Translations under genes and position numbers: made by a program | The notes under the pieces: model-generated | What the model saw: only the letters and a program-made list of their open reading frames with translations | What the model was told of the DNA's origin: nothing | Database searches by the model: none | Assembly (NCBI GenBank): GCA_003439945.1 | Contig: QVRM01004003.1 | Location: forward strand, 1,292,501-1,356,500 | Reading direction: 5' to 3' | Source of the DNA: Dermanyssus gallinae | Taxonomy: Eukaryota; Arthropoda; Arachnida; Mesostigmata; Dermanyssidae | DNA length: 64,000 bases | Part shown: positions 13,017 through 22,545 of the stretch, piece after piece | How positions within the stretch are numbered: the stretch's first letter is position 1 | Layout of the letters: every line of letters starts with the position of its first letter

Positions 13017-13106
13017 GGTTTGTAAGCAACGAACCGGTTTGTAAGAAACAACGAGCTGCCGGTTTTTTAGAAACAACGAGCCGCCGGTTTGTAAGAAATC
13101 GGCGGC
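13017..13106 (-). repeat. inverted minisatellite block, copy 1
   Basis: A few units of the minisatellite in reverse orientation (GGTTTGTAAGAAAC form), immediately before the long forward array. Together they make a hairpin at the array's left edge. Confidence 0.85.
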
Positions 13107-16100
13107 CTGTTGTTTCGTGGCTCGTTGTTTCTTACAAACCGGTTCGTTTCTTACAAACCGGCGGCTCGTTGTTTCTTACAAAGCGGCGGCTTGTTGTTTC
13201 TTACAAACCGGCGGCTCGTTGTTTCTTACAAACCGGCGGCTCGTTGTTTCTTACAAACCGGTTCGTTTCTTACAAACCGATTCGTTTCTTACAAACCGGC
13301 GGCTCGTTGTTTCTTACAAACCGGTTCGTGTTTTACAAACCGGCGGCTCGTTGTTTCTTACAAACTGTTCTTACAAACCGGCGGCTCGTTTTTTCTTACA
13401 AACTGTTCTTACAAACCGGCGGCTCGTTGTTTCTTACAAACCGGCGGCTTGTTGTTTCTTACAAACCGGCGGCTCGTTGTTTCTTACAAACCGGCGGCTC
13501 GTTGTTTCTTACAAACCGGTTCGTTTCTTACAAACCGATTCGTTTCTTACAAACCGGCGGCTCGTTGTTTCTTACAAACCGGTTCGTGTTTTACAAACCG
13601 GCGGCTCGTTGTTTCTTACAAACCGGCGGCTCGTTGTTTCTTACAAACCGGTTCGTGTTTTACAAACCGGCGGCTCGTTTTTTCTTACAAACTGTTCTTA
13701 CAAACCGGCGGCTCGTTTTTTCTTACAAACTGTTCTTACAAACCGGCGGCTCGTTTTTTCTTACAAACTGTTCTTACAAACCGGCGACTCGTTGTTTCTT
13801 ACAAACCGGCGGCTCGTTGTTTCTTACAAACCGGTTCGTTTCTTACAAACCGGCGGCTCGTTGTTTCTTACAAACCGGTTCGTTTCTTACAAACCGGTTC
13901 GTTTCATACAAACCGGTTTGTTTCTTACAAACCGGTTCGTTTCTTACAAACCGATTCGTTTCTTACAAACCGGCGGCTTGTTGTTTCTTACAAACCGGTT
14001 CGTGTTTTACAAACCGGCGGCTCGTTGTTTCTTACAAACCGGTTCGTGTTTTACAAACCGGCGGCTCGTTGTTTCTTACAAACCGGTTCGTGTTTTACAA
14101 ACCGGCGGCTCGTTTTTTCTTACAAACTGTTCTTACAAACCGGCGGCTCGTTGTTTCTTACAAACCGGCGGCTCGTTGTTTCTTACAAACCGGTTCGTTT
14201 CTTACAAACCGATTCGTTTCTTACAAACCGGCGGCTCGTTGTTTCTTACAAACCGGTTCGTGTTTTACAAACCGGCGGCTCGTTGTTTCTTACAAACCGG
14301 CGGCTTGGTGTTTCTTACAAACCGGTTCGTGTTTTACAAACCGGCGGCTCGTTTTTTCTTACAAACTGTTCTTACAAACCGGCGGCTCGTTTTTTCTTAC
14401 AAACTGTTCTTACAAACCGGCGGCTCGTTTTTTCTTACAAACTGTTCTTACAAACCGGCGACTCGTTGTTTCTTACAAACCGGCGGCTCGTTGTTTCTTA
14501 CAAACCGGTTCGTTTCTTACAAACCGGTTCGTTTCTTACAAACCGGTTTGTTTCTTACAAACCGGTTCGTTTCTTACAAACCGATTCGTTTCTTACAAAC
14601 CGGCGGCTCGTTATTTCTTACAAACCGGTTCGTGTTTTACAAACCGGCGGCTCGTTGTTTCTTACAAACTGTTCTTACAAACCGGCGGCTCGTTTTTTCT
14701 TACAAACTGTTCTTACAAACCAGCGGCTCGTTGTTTCTTACAAACCGGCGGCTCGTTGTTTCTTACAAACCGGTTCGTTTCTTACAAACCGATTCGTTTC
14801 TTACAAACCGGCGGCTCGTTGTTTCTTACAAACCGGTTCGTGTTTTACAAACCGGCGGCTCGTTGTTTCTTACAAACCGGTTCGTGTTTTACAAACCGGC
14901 GGCTCGTTTTTTTCTTACAAACTGTTCTTACAAACCGGCGGCTCGTTTTTTCTTACAAACTGTTCTTACAAACCGGCGGCTCGTTGTTTCTTACAAACCG
15001 GTTCGTTTCTTACAAACCGGTTCGTTTCATACAAACCGGTTTGTTTCTTACAAACCGGTTCGTTTCTTACAAACCGATTCGTTTCTTACAAACCGGCGGC
15101 TCGTTGTTTCTTACAAACCGGTTCGTGTTTTACAAACCGGCGGCTCGTTGTTTCTTACAAACTGTTCTTACAAACCGGCGGCTCGTTTTTTCTTACAAAC
15201 CGGCGGCTCGTTGTTTCTTACAAACCGGCGGCTCGTTTGTTTCTTACAAACCGGCGGCTCGTTGTTTCTTACAAACCGGTTCGTTTCTTACAAACCGATT
15301 CGTTTCTTACAAACCGGCGGCTCGTTGTTTCTTACAAACCGGTTCGTGTTTTACAAACCGGCGGCTCGTTGTTTCTTACAAACCGGCGGCTCGTTGTTTC
15401 TTACAAACCGGTTCGTGTTTTACAAACCGGCGGCTCGTTTTTTCTTACAAACTGTTCTTACAAACCGGCGGCTCGTTTTTTCTTACAAACTGTTCTTACA
15501 AACCGGCGGCTCGTTGTTTCTTACAAACCGGTTCGTGTTTTACAAACCGGCGGCTCGTTGTTTCTTACAAACTGTTCTTACAAACCGGCGGCTCGTTTTT
15601 TCTTACAAACTGTTCTTACAAACCGGCGGCTCGTTGTTTCTTACAAACCGGCGGCTCGTTGTTTCTTACAAACCGGTTCGTTTCTTACAAACCGATTCGT
15701 TTCTTACGAACCGGCGGCTCGTTGTTTCTTACAAACCGGTTCGTGTTTTACAAACCGGCGGCTCGTTGTTTCTTACAAACCGGCGGCTTGTTGTTTCTTA
15801 CAAACCGGTTCGTGTTTTACAAACCGGCGGCTCGTTTTTTCTTACAAACTGTTCTTACAAACCGGCGGCTCGTTTTTTCTTACAAACTGTTCTTACAAAC
15901 CGGCGGCTCGTTTTTTCTTACAAACTGTTCTTACAAACCGGCGGCTCGTTTTTTCTTACAAACTGTTCTTACAAACCGGCGACTCGTTGTTTCTTACAAA
16001 CCGGCGGCTCGTTGTTTCTTACAAACCGGTTCGTTTCTTACAAACCGGTTCGTTTCTTACAAACCGGTTTGTTTCTTACAAACCGGTTTGTTTCTTACAA

Positions 16101-16767
16101 ACCGGTTCGTTTCTTACAAACCGATTCGTTTCTTACAAACCGGCGGCTCGTTGTTTCTTACAAACCGGTTTGTGTTTTACAAACCGGCGGCTCGTTGTTT
16201 CTTACAAACCGGTTCGTGTTTTACAAACCGGCGGCTCGTTGTTTCTTACAAACTGTTCTTACAAACCGGCGGCTCGTTTTTTCTTACAAACTGTTCTTAC
16301 AAACCGGCGGCTCGTTGTTTCTTACAAACCGGCGGCTTGTTGTTTCTTACAAACCGGCGGCTCGTTGTTTCTTACAAACCGGCGGCTCGTTGTTTCTTAC
16401 AAACCGGCGGCTCGTTGTTTCTTACAAACCGGTTCGTTTCTTACAAACCGGCGGCTCGTTGTTTCTTACAAACCGGTTCGTGTTTTACAAACCGGCGGCT
16501 CGTTGTTTCTTACAAACCGGCGGCTCGTTGTTTCTTACAAACCGGTTCGTGTTTTACAAACCGGCGGCTCGTTTTTTCTTACAAACCGGCGGCTCGTTTT
16601 TTCTTACAAACCGGCGGCTCGTTTTTTCTTACAAACTGTTCTTACAAACCGGCGGCTCGTTTTTTCTTACAAACCGGTGGCTCGTTGTAAATTACAAACC
16701 GGCGGCTTATTGTATCCTACAAACCGGCGGCTTGTTGTTTTTACAAACCGGCGGCTCGTTGTTTCTT
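13107..16767 (+). repeat. main 25/19/13-bp minisatellite array
   Basis: Roughly 170 head-to-tail units share the core TTACAAACCGG. Three unit lengths recur: 25 bp (CCGG then CGGCTCG...), 19 bp (CCGG then TTCG...) and 13 bp (ACTGTTCTTACAA form). None contains TAA, TAG or TGA on the plus strand in any phase. All three forward frames therefore stay open for about 1,170-1,260 codons. These are not protein genes: the same peptide words (e.g. RRLVVSYKP, FLQTGGSLF, FLTNRFVSY) appear in every frame, because each unit length is one more than a multiple of three and so rotates the frame. Two units (near 14906 and 15234) carry one extra T. Confidence 0.95.
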
Positions 16768-16994
16768 ACGTTTTTTTCGAACTTTATTCGAAAATGCACA
16801 CACAAACACACACACACTCACGTGTTGAATGTGTGTTTTTGTTTCGTTATTTGTTAACAATAATCCCTTGTTATAGCGTGGATTGACCAAGGTACATACA
16901 ACGCAGGTGTGACAAACGCCTGGCCTGCTTTTTGTTGCTCTGTATTTGCTCTTCTACACTGACACCTGACTGACATGTTCGATCACCGAATAGG
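16768..16994 (+). repeat. composite minisatellite element, head segment copy 2
   Basis: Close repeat of the 12717-13016 head: same TTCGAA hairpin, CA tract, ACACGTG region and unique segment with few substitutions, but without the 64-bp insert. Its position directly after the first array shows that head plus array is the repeating module. Confidence 0.9.
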
Positions 16995-17149
16995 TTTGTA
17001 AGAAACGAACCGGTTTGTAAGAAACTACGAGCCGCCGGTTTGTAAGCAACGAACCGATTTGTCAGAAACTACGAGCTGCCGTTTTTTTAGAAACAACGAG
17101 CTGCCGGTTTTTTAGAAACAACGAGCCGCCGGTTTGTAAGAAACCGGCG
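16995..17149 (-). repeat. inverted minisatellite block, copy 2
   Basis: Reverse-orientation units as in copy 1 but longer. It ends in a clear stem-loop: GCCGCCGGTTTGTAAGAAA pairs with TTTCTTACAAACCGGTGGC around a loop of about 14 nt. Confidence 0.85.
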
Positions 17150-17620
17150 GCCTGTTGTTTCTTACAAACCGGTGGCTCGTTGTTTCGTGGCTCGTTGTTT
17201 CTTACAAACCGGTTCGTTTCTTACAAACCGGCGGATCGTTGTTTCTTACAAACTGGCGGCTCGTTGTTTCTTACAAACCGGCGGCTTGTTCTTTCTTACA
17301 AACCGGTTCGTTTCTTACAAACCGGCGGCTCGTTGTTGTTTACAAACCGGTTCGTTTCTTACAAACTGGCGGCTCGTTGTTTCTTACAAACCGGCGGCTC
17401 GTTGTTTTTTACAAACCGGTTCGTTTCTTACAAACCGGCGGTTCGTTGTTTTTTACGTTTCTTACAAACCGGCGGTTCGTTGTTTTTTACGTTTCTTACA
17501 AACCGGCGTCTCGTTGTTTCTTACAAACCGGGGACTCGTTGTTTCTTACGAACCGGCGGCTCGTTGTTTCTTACAAACCGGCGGCTTATTGTTTCTTACA
17601 AACCGGCGGCTCGTTGTAAC
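17150..17620 (+). repeat. second, shorter minisatellite array
   Basis: About twenty units of the same family, more diverged than in the first array (GTTTTTTACGTTTC variants, TCGTTGTTGT). All three forward frames are again open across it. It ends at a small inverted repeat, CTCGTTG-TAA-CAACGAG. Confidence 0.9.
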
Positions 17621-18560
17621 AACGAGAGACTCGGCGACAGCAATACCAACAGCAGCAACAACAACAACGACAAGTGCCTAGCCAAAGTACTCTGTTTCGG
17701 GCATTTTCGAGGGCCGGTAATCTGAAGCCACTGCTGTTGTTGTTATTAAGGAAAAAAGCTAGAGACGCAACCCATGCAAAGTGGGCCGTATGCAACGTGG
17801 ATGCACGCACCGCAGAAAGTACACAGAAACCCCCCAAAATGGAAGTCGTTGTTGTTGTTGTTGTCGCCGCTGTTCCCTCCTCTCCGCCCATATTGACATC
17901 CTGTCTGCTAACCGCTCTAATAATTAATTACTGGTAATTAACACAAGATGGGATGATGCCAAGTTGTTGTCATATAAAGCCAATCTTTAAGTGCGGCCAA
18001 TGCGCCAAATTCGAGTCCCATTTCTCACTCGATGCTGTACACATACAAGATTGAACGTGTACTGATCCCGAGCTACTGGCGATCATCACCTTTCGTTCAC
18101 GAAATTACCTGTATACCGTACGTACTCGATCAGCTCTTTTTAATGTTGTTGTGGCTGGTGTCAAGAATGGTTATCACAGCAGTAAGGGTTTCAACATGTT
18201 TTTATTATATAAACCCCTGATTGTGTACGGTTTTCGTTGTTACGTTAACAGTTATAACAATTGTCAGCGTGTTCTCGTCCTATGTCCCGAGCTGATGACT
18301 CACCTCTAAGAGTGTATCTAAAGGCAAGCGTAGTTATGCACGAAATAATGACCAACGGTATAAATCAATTGAGTATTATGTGCAATCATCATTTAGCTAG
18401 GTAACTATTTGGTAGCGGGTACGTCAAAGACGCTAAGTCCATTACGTACACGCATATATAATAAGACGCGCACTGCACCCAGCCACGCATTGCTTAATAA
18501 AGAGCGGTCTGTGCGCCCGCAAATAGGCAAGACGATTAGAAGCCGAGTACGGCCATCAAA
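17621..18560. other. non-coding stretch
   Basis: Short CAA/CAG and GTT tracts at 17640-17670 and 17845-17870. The rest is unique-looking with no recognised gene. Confidence 0.5.
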
Positions 18561-18817
18561 AACGCAAGTTTTGGCTCTATCAGGGGCAGATCTTTGTGTA
18601 AAATATATTTGTAGAGTGCAAATGTATTTCCAAACCAGCGTAATGAAACGCAAGTTTTGGCTCTATCAGGGGCAGAGCTTTGTGTAAAATATATTTGTAC
18701 AATGCAAATTTATTTCCAAACCAGCATAATAAAACGCAAGTTTTGGCTCTATCAGAGGCAGAGTTTTGTGTAAGATATATTTGTACAATGCAAATGTATT
18801 TCCAAACCAGCATAATG
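18561..18817 (+). repeat. three 86-bp tandem units
   Basis: Units begin AACGCAAGTTTTGGCTCTAT at 18561, 18647 and 18733, and each ends in a CCAAACCAGC-type segment. Identity is high (a few substitutions per unit). The third unit's end supplies the target site of the SINE that follows. Confidence 0.95.
18804..18817 (+). repeat. left target-site duplication of SINE
   Basis: AAACCAGCATAATG, identical to 19001-19014 on the other side of the SINE. Confidence 0.9.
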
Positions 18818-19000
18818 TCGAGCCCGGTGGCGTGATGGGTGCATGCGTCTGCGCCTCGCGACCGGAGGAGACACATAGGTGCGCGGGTTCGAGCCCCACC
18901 GTTGCACATTTGTATTTATGGGGGTCCGTCTATAAAGCAATGCGAAAAGCAGTCCCATGGACGTTAAATCTTAGCTGAGAGTCAGCCCCGAAGGGATCTT
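18818..19000 (+). mobile_element. full-length tRNA-derived SINE (183 bp)
   Basis: Non-autonomous retroposon transcribed from an internal RNA polymerase III promoter. A-box-like TGGCGTGATGGG lies near its start (about 18829-18840). A perfect B box, GGTTCGAGCCC, lies about 55 bp further on. A non-tRNA body and tail follow (TTTATGGGGGTCC, GACGTTAAATCTTAGCTGAG). It has no poly(A) tail and ends AAGGGATCTT. Perfect 14-bp direct repeats flank it, showing insertion by target-primed reverse transcription. Two related copies occur at 19088 and 62224. The source tRNA is not assigned. Confidence 0.92.
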
Positions 19001-19014
19001 AAACCAGCATAATG
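19001..19014 (+). repeat. right target-site duplication of SINE
   Basis: AAACCAGCATAATG, matching 18804-18817 exactly. Confidence 0.9.
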
Positions 19015-19087
19015 CCTTACCAGGCGACCGGTGGTTGTACTGAAATATGCATCTAAGCGTGAAGCTCAGTGATAACTGTACCAGGAG

Positions 19088-19197
19088 TCGAGCCTGGTGG
19101 CAAGGTGCATTCGCCTGAGCCTCGCAACCGGAGGAGACAAATAGATGCGCAGGCTCGAGTCCCACTGTTGCACATTTGTATTTATGGGGGTCTGACT
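19088..19197 (+). mobile_element. 3'-truncated copy of the same SINE
   Basis: Matches the head and body of the 18818 SINE (TCGAGCCTGGTGGC, GGAGGAGACAAATAG, CACATTTGTATTTATGGGGG) with scattered substitutions. It diverges after GGGGGTCTGACTGCA, losing the tail. The B box has decayed to GGCTCGAGTCC. Confidence 0.88.
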
Positions 19198-20510
19198 GCA
19201 TTTGCACTTATGAAGGCGAACGTACATACGAACAGCAATGCGAATTTACGTCTCACAATGATGCCCAAATGCGCCAGCGTTGATCAGTAAACCGTTTTAG
19301 TGAAGGCCATCCATGCGCACTGGAAACTTAGGCTTGGTAATAATAATAGTAATAATAATAATAATAACAGAATCATGCATTGTCTCACTAGTCACTTGAA
19401 TAATTATTGTTCTAATTATTGCGTTTGACTTTCTTATGTTCGGTTATAGACAATTATTTAAAAAAATTGGGGTGTACCCTTAGGTAGTTTGACAGCGATT
19501 AAAGCCGATGAGCGCTTATTTGCACAGCTACGTTTTTCGGTTTGACTATAGTCTATCTTGCTAACACTACAGCAAAATTTCAACAAAGTAAAAGTATTGC
19601 ATAATACAGCGATATTTTTGCGATTTTAAGCGCAAGAACTTTTTTTTGCTCAAACGTGTTAAGCTCCTATGTGTGAACACATACATTTCATGTATATCGT
19701 ATGTATGCGAGCCCACAAAGAGGATGTCCTGTCCGTGTATGTATATATATATATATATATATAGTTGATCTCAATCGCCATTTTCTTGTTGTCGCCCGAT
19801 CGATATGGGTTTGATTCACGACACGACAAGGCGGTAGAAAGGCGGGCGCAGACGCCACGAAAAGCACGAAAAAAGGCGTTTCTGTACTTCAATCTTTGGT
19901 TTCACTTCTTCTCCTCTCTTAGCGCTCTGTTTATAATTGTTCTCTTCTAATGTTGGTTTTCGGCCGCCCGTCCATCTCTTCGTCGCCGTATGCTCTTTCA
20001 GCTCTCGTTGTCTTTCCAGTTCGTTTTTCTTCTCATTAGTATACCTTCCACCAAACGACTACTGCCGCTATTACTAGCACTGCTCCTACTATGGTAATCG
20101 TATGGTAGATGTGCGGCGTGCATGCCAGCCTGAACGCCTGTTTGGATACAGAGTCGTCTATCGTCAGCTGCAGGCAGGTGTTGCAGGGCGATGGTAGAGG
20201 CCGATGGTGGTAATACTATTGGTGGTGGTGTTGGTGTTGGCGGTGGTGGTAATGCCGGTGGTGATGCTGTTGCCGCAGTGCCAGCTTTCTTGTTTCGTCG
20301 TCTTTTTGGTGAGCAGGAGCAGAAGTCGAGAACGTAAGAAGCACCAGCGGTAGCACACTGCTCCCCACTACGACAAGGCGTAATTGTCACGGCCGGCCTT
20401 GGTGATTAATGGAAAATGTTGCCGCCTGTCTCGTCTGTCGTTTCCCGATGTCGCACCGAACCTAGTGTGTTGACTGGCTAGTTGGTGAGCGGGCGGGCAA
20501 GAGAACAAAA
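19198..20510. other. non-coding stretch
   Basis: An (AAT)n tract near 19339-19368, a TA tract at 19741-19762 and GGT/GTT tracts at about 20205-20285. No gene recognised. Confidence 0.5.

Positions 20511-20550
<40 letters not shown>
20511..20550. repeat. (AT)n microsatellite
   Basis: Near-pure AT tract of about 40 bp followed by GAGAGA. A (TC)n tract lies at about 20670-20695. Confidence 0.93.
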
Positions 20551-20553
<3 letters not shown>

Positions 20554-20789
20554 GAGAGAGAAAGATAGGCATCTAAAACGAGTTCCCTGCGCTGTAGTAG
20601 CAATTATTCCGTCCTGATCGGCGGCTCGTTCTCAGGGTGGCTAATTCCTAATGGTGGGTAGGTAACCGTCTCTCTCTCTCTCTCACTCTCTCTTGGTATG
20701 ATGAGCTTGTCTACGCGTATGCATAACTGTGTGTATGTTTTTCACTTGTGTTGTGTAAATAGCTACTGACTATACAAGGTGGCCATCGT

Positions 20790-20905
20790 GTTCTTATTGT
20801 TGTTGTTGTTGTCGTTGTTGTTGGTGTCGCTTTTGTTGGTGCTGCTGCTGCATGTTGTTGTTTCTGCTGCTGCCGCATGTTGTTATGTTGTTGTTGTTTT
20901 TGTCG

Positions 20906-20937
<32 letters not shown>

Positions 20938-21006
20938 GCTGTTGTTGTTATTGCTGCTGCTGCATGTTGCTGTTGTTGTTGTTATTGAAACTGCTGTTGT
21001 CGTTAC
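20790..21006. repeat. (GTT)n/(GCT)n microsatellite cluster
   Basis: Long interrupted GTT tract with GCT and GCATG interruptions. Its forward translation is poly-Val/Leu. Confidence 0.92.
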
Positions 21007-21030
21007 TGTTATTCTTATTTATTTTTCTCT

Positions 21031-21117
21031 CGCTGCACAGGTAGGCTTTCTGTTGGCGTTGACTGTCACTGTCGCAGGTCGTCTTGCATCATCAGCAACG
21101 CTGTGATCGTTGTGATC
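21031..21117 (+). repeat. diverged direct repeat, copy A
   Basis: Shares GGTAGG-CTTCTGTTG, CAGGTCGT, CATCA and GTTGTGATC in the same order with 22357-22431. The two copies bracket about 1.24 kb that includes the LINE fragment. Confidence 0.65.
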
Positions 21118-21623
21118 GTCAAACCTACCTAGTAATTAGAATGAATCCATTAATTCATGGATGCGGCTGCCTCAACGACGGCGACGAGGGGGAAACGAAG
21201 CAGAATCATCAGCAGCAGCAGCAACAGCCGCAACACTGCCACGTTAAACGTCGAACGTGGCCAAGCCAACATCATAAGCATCATCATCATCTGCCCAAAT
21301 CTTCTTGGTCAACGAGTTCGAACCGTGTTACTGCTGTTGCTGTATCGATCGCGGATCTCGGACCGATCATGGACCAGCCTCTCCGCCTCCTCAGCTCGCT
21401 TACCTTCTTGCCGCGAAGCTTGTATCTATCGCTATCGATCCGAGCGGATCGACCCGAGACGACATTGATGACAGTTGTTGCCGTTGCCATCGCCATTGGG
21501 CCACGTTGCTCTGCGACCTGCCTAATCCATCCATACACCTTGCCCTTTTCCTGTTCATATCGTATATATGTATACGTATAGATATATGGGGCATGTCTGC
21601 AGTGGGTTGATATTTGTATTTAT
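21118..21623. other. non-coding stretch
   Basis: Contains a CAG/CAT-rich patch (21207-21290). The overlapping open frames (up to 165 codons on plus, 83 on minus) have no recognised motif. Confidence 0.45.
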
Positions 21624-21662
21624 GTATATATATATATATATATACACATATAAATATATTTG

Positions 21663-21736
<74 letters not shown>
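21624..21736. repeat. (TA)n microsatellite
   Basis: TA tract of about 110 bp with a few interruptions near 21645-21668. It ends 12 bp before the LINE-derived frame. Confidence 0.95.
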
Positions 21737-21737
<1 letters not shown>

Positions 21738-21747
21738 TTTAGAATAG

Positions 21748-22197
21748 AAGTTAAACTTTAAGGCGCTTGACCAAATCAAGGCCGCTTTTCTAAAAAAGGC
21801 GCTAAGAGTCCACCGCACTAGTCTCAACAGATTAGTCTATTTACTGGCGTCGACTCCGCTATTTGTTGAGAACTTACAAAAAATGCACGTGTTACCGAAA
21901 ACGGCAGCTTTCAACGAGTACATGTCTGAATGGGAAAATAAGATGGCAGACATTGACCCGCTCTTTTATGAAACCCAGGCAATGACGTGTACTTCATGGA
22001 AGCGCTGCAACTATGAGAATAGACATCTAATTGCACGATTTGCTGTACATGGCTTCCACATGAAGATCTGTATTCGAGAGAAGTTCCATGAAATTTCTTC
22101 GTTATGTTTGTGCAAACTTTGCGGGAGACAGTGTGACTTATATCACCTTCAACGATGCGATAGAACAGTTCCGTTGACTCGACTTTTAGAACCGTGA
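21748..22197 (+). pseudogene. 5'-truncated LINE, C-terminal part of reverse-transcriptase polyprotein
   Basis: The frame is open from just after a stop at 21745 to TGA at 22197 (about 150 codons). The peptide runs [50 protein letters not shown] and then a Cys/His knuckle (C-x2-C-x7-H-x3-C, in CKLCGRQCDLYHLQRC). I recognise this layout as the region downstream of the RT domain in some non-LTR retrotransposons; the assignment is from memory of the family. RT, endonuclease and ORF1 are missing, so the copy is dead on arrival. It starts at the edge of a (TA)n tract. Confidence 0.7.
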
Positions 22198-22292
22198 TAA
22201 ATATATGTATATGTGAATGTGTGCTTTCTCTGTACGCGCAATATTGTAAACCAACCATCGGTTAATAAAGCTATTATGTTATATATATATAT
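22198..22292 (+). mobile_element. 3' UTR of the LINE fragment with AATAAA and TA tail
   Basis: A short AT-rich 3' region follows the stop, with AATAAA at about 22264 and then, within about 12 bp, a (TA)n tract (about 22279-22292). It looks like the natural 3' end of the element, with a TA-repeat tail in place of poly(A). Confidence 0.55.
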
Positions 22293-22356
22293 ACTGTCGT
22301 TGTTGCTAAGAGCCGGTTGGTTATTGTCACTAGACCTATCGACTTTGCCTGCTGCT

Positions 22357-22431
22357 CGCCGCAGGTAGGCCTTCTGTTGACGACATTGCCACAATCACAG
22401 GTCGTTGTATCATCAACGCTTCGTTGTGATC
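22357..22431 (+). repeat. diverged direct repeat, copy B
   Basis: Counterpart of 21031-21117; see that entry. Confidence 0.65.

Positions 22432-22545
<114 letters not shown>

Noticed and set aside
13110..16886. Three giant overlapping forward open frames (1,173-1,258 codons)
   Set aside because: They are the same minisatellite read in three phases. The peptides are phase-rotated copies of each other with no domain, and the frames end where the array ends.
13107..17620. CRISPR array
   Set aside because: The repeats have no unique spacers; units are contiguous variants of one motif, and the sequence context is eukaryotic.
18818..19000. Functional tRNA gene
   Set aside because: A and B boxes are present, but no closed acceptor stem was seen. 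The element extends 100 bp beyond the tRNA-like head and has target duplications, so it is a SINE.
19788..19830. Another tRNA-like B box (GGGTTTGATTC) in plus orientation
   Set aside because: No A-box-like sequence at the right distance upstream; the upstream sequence is a TA tract.
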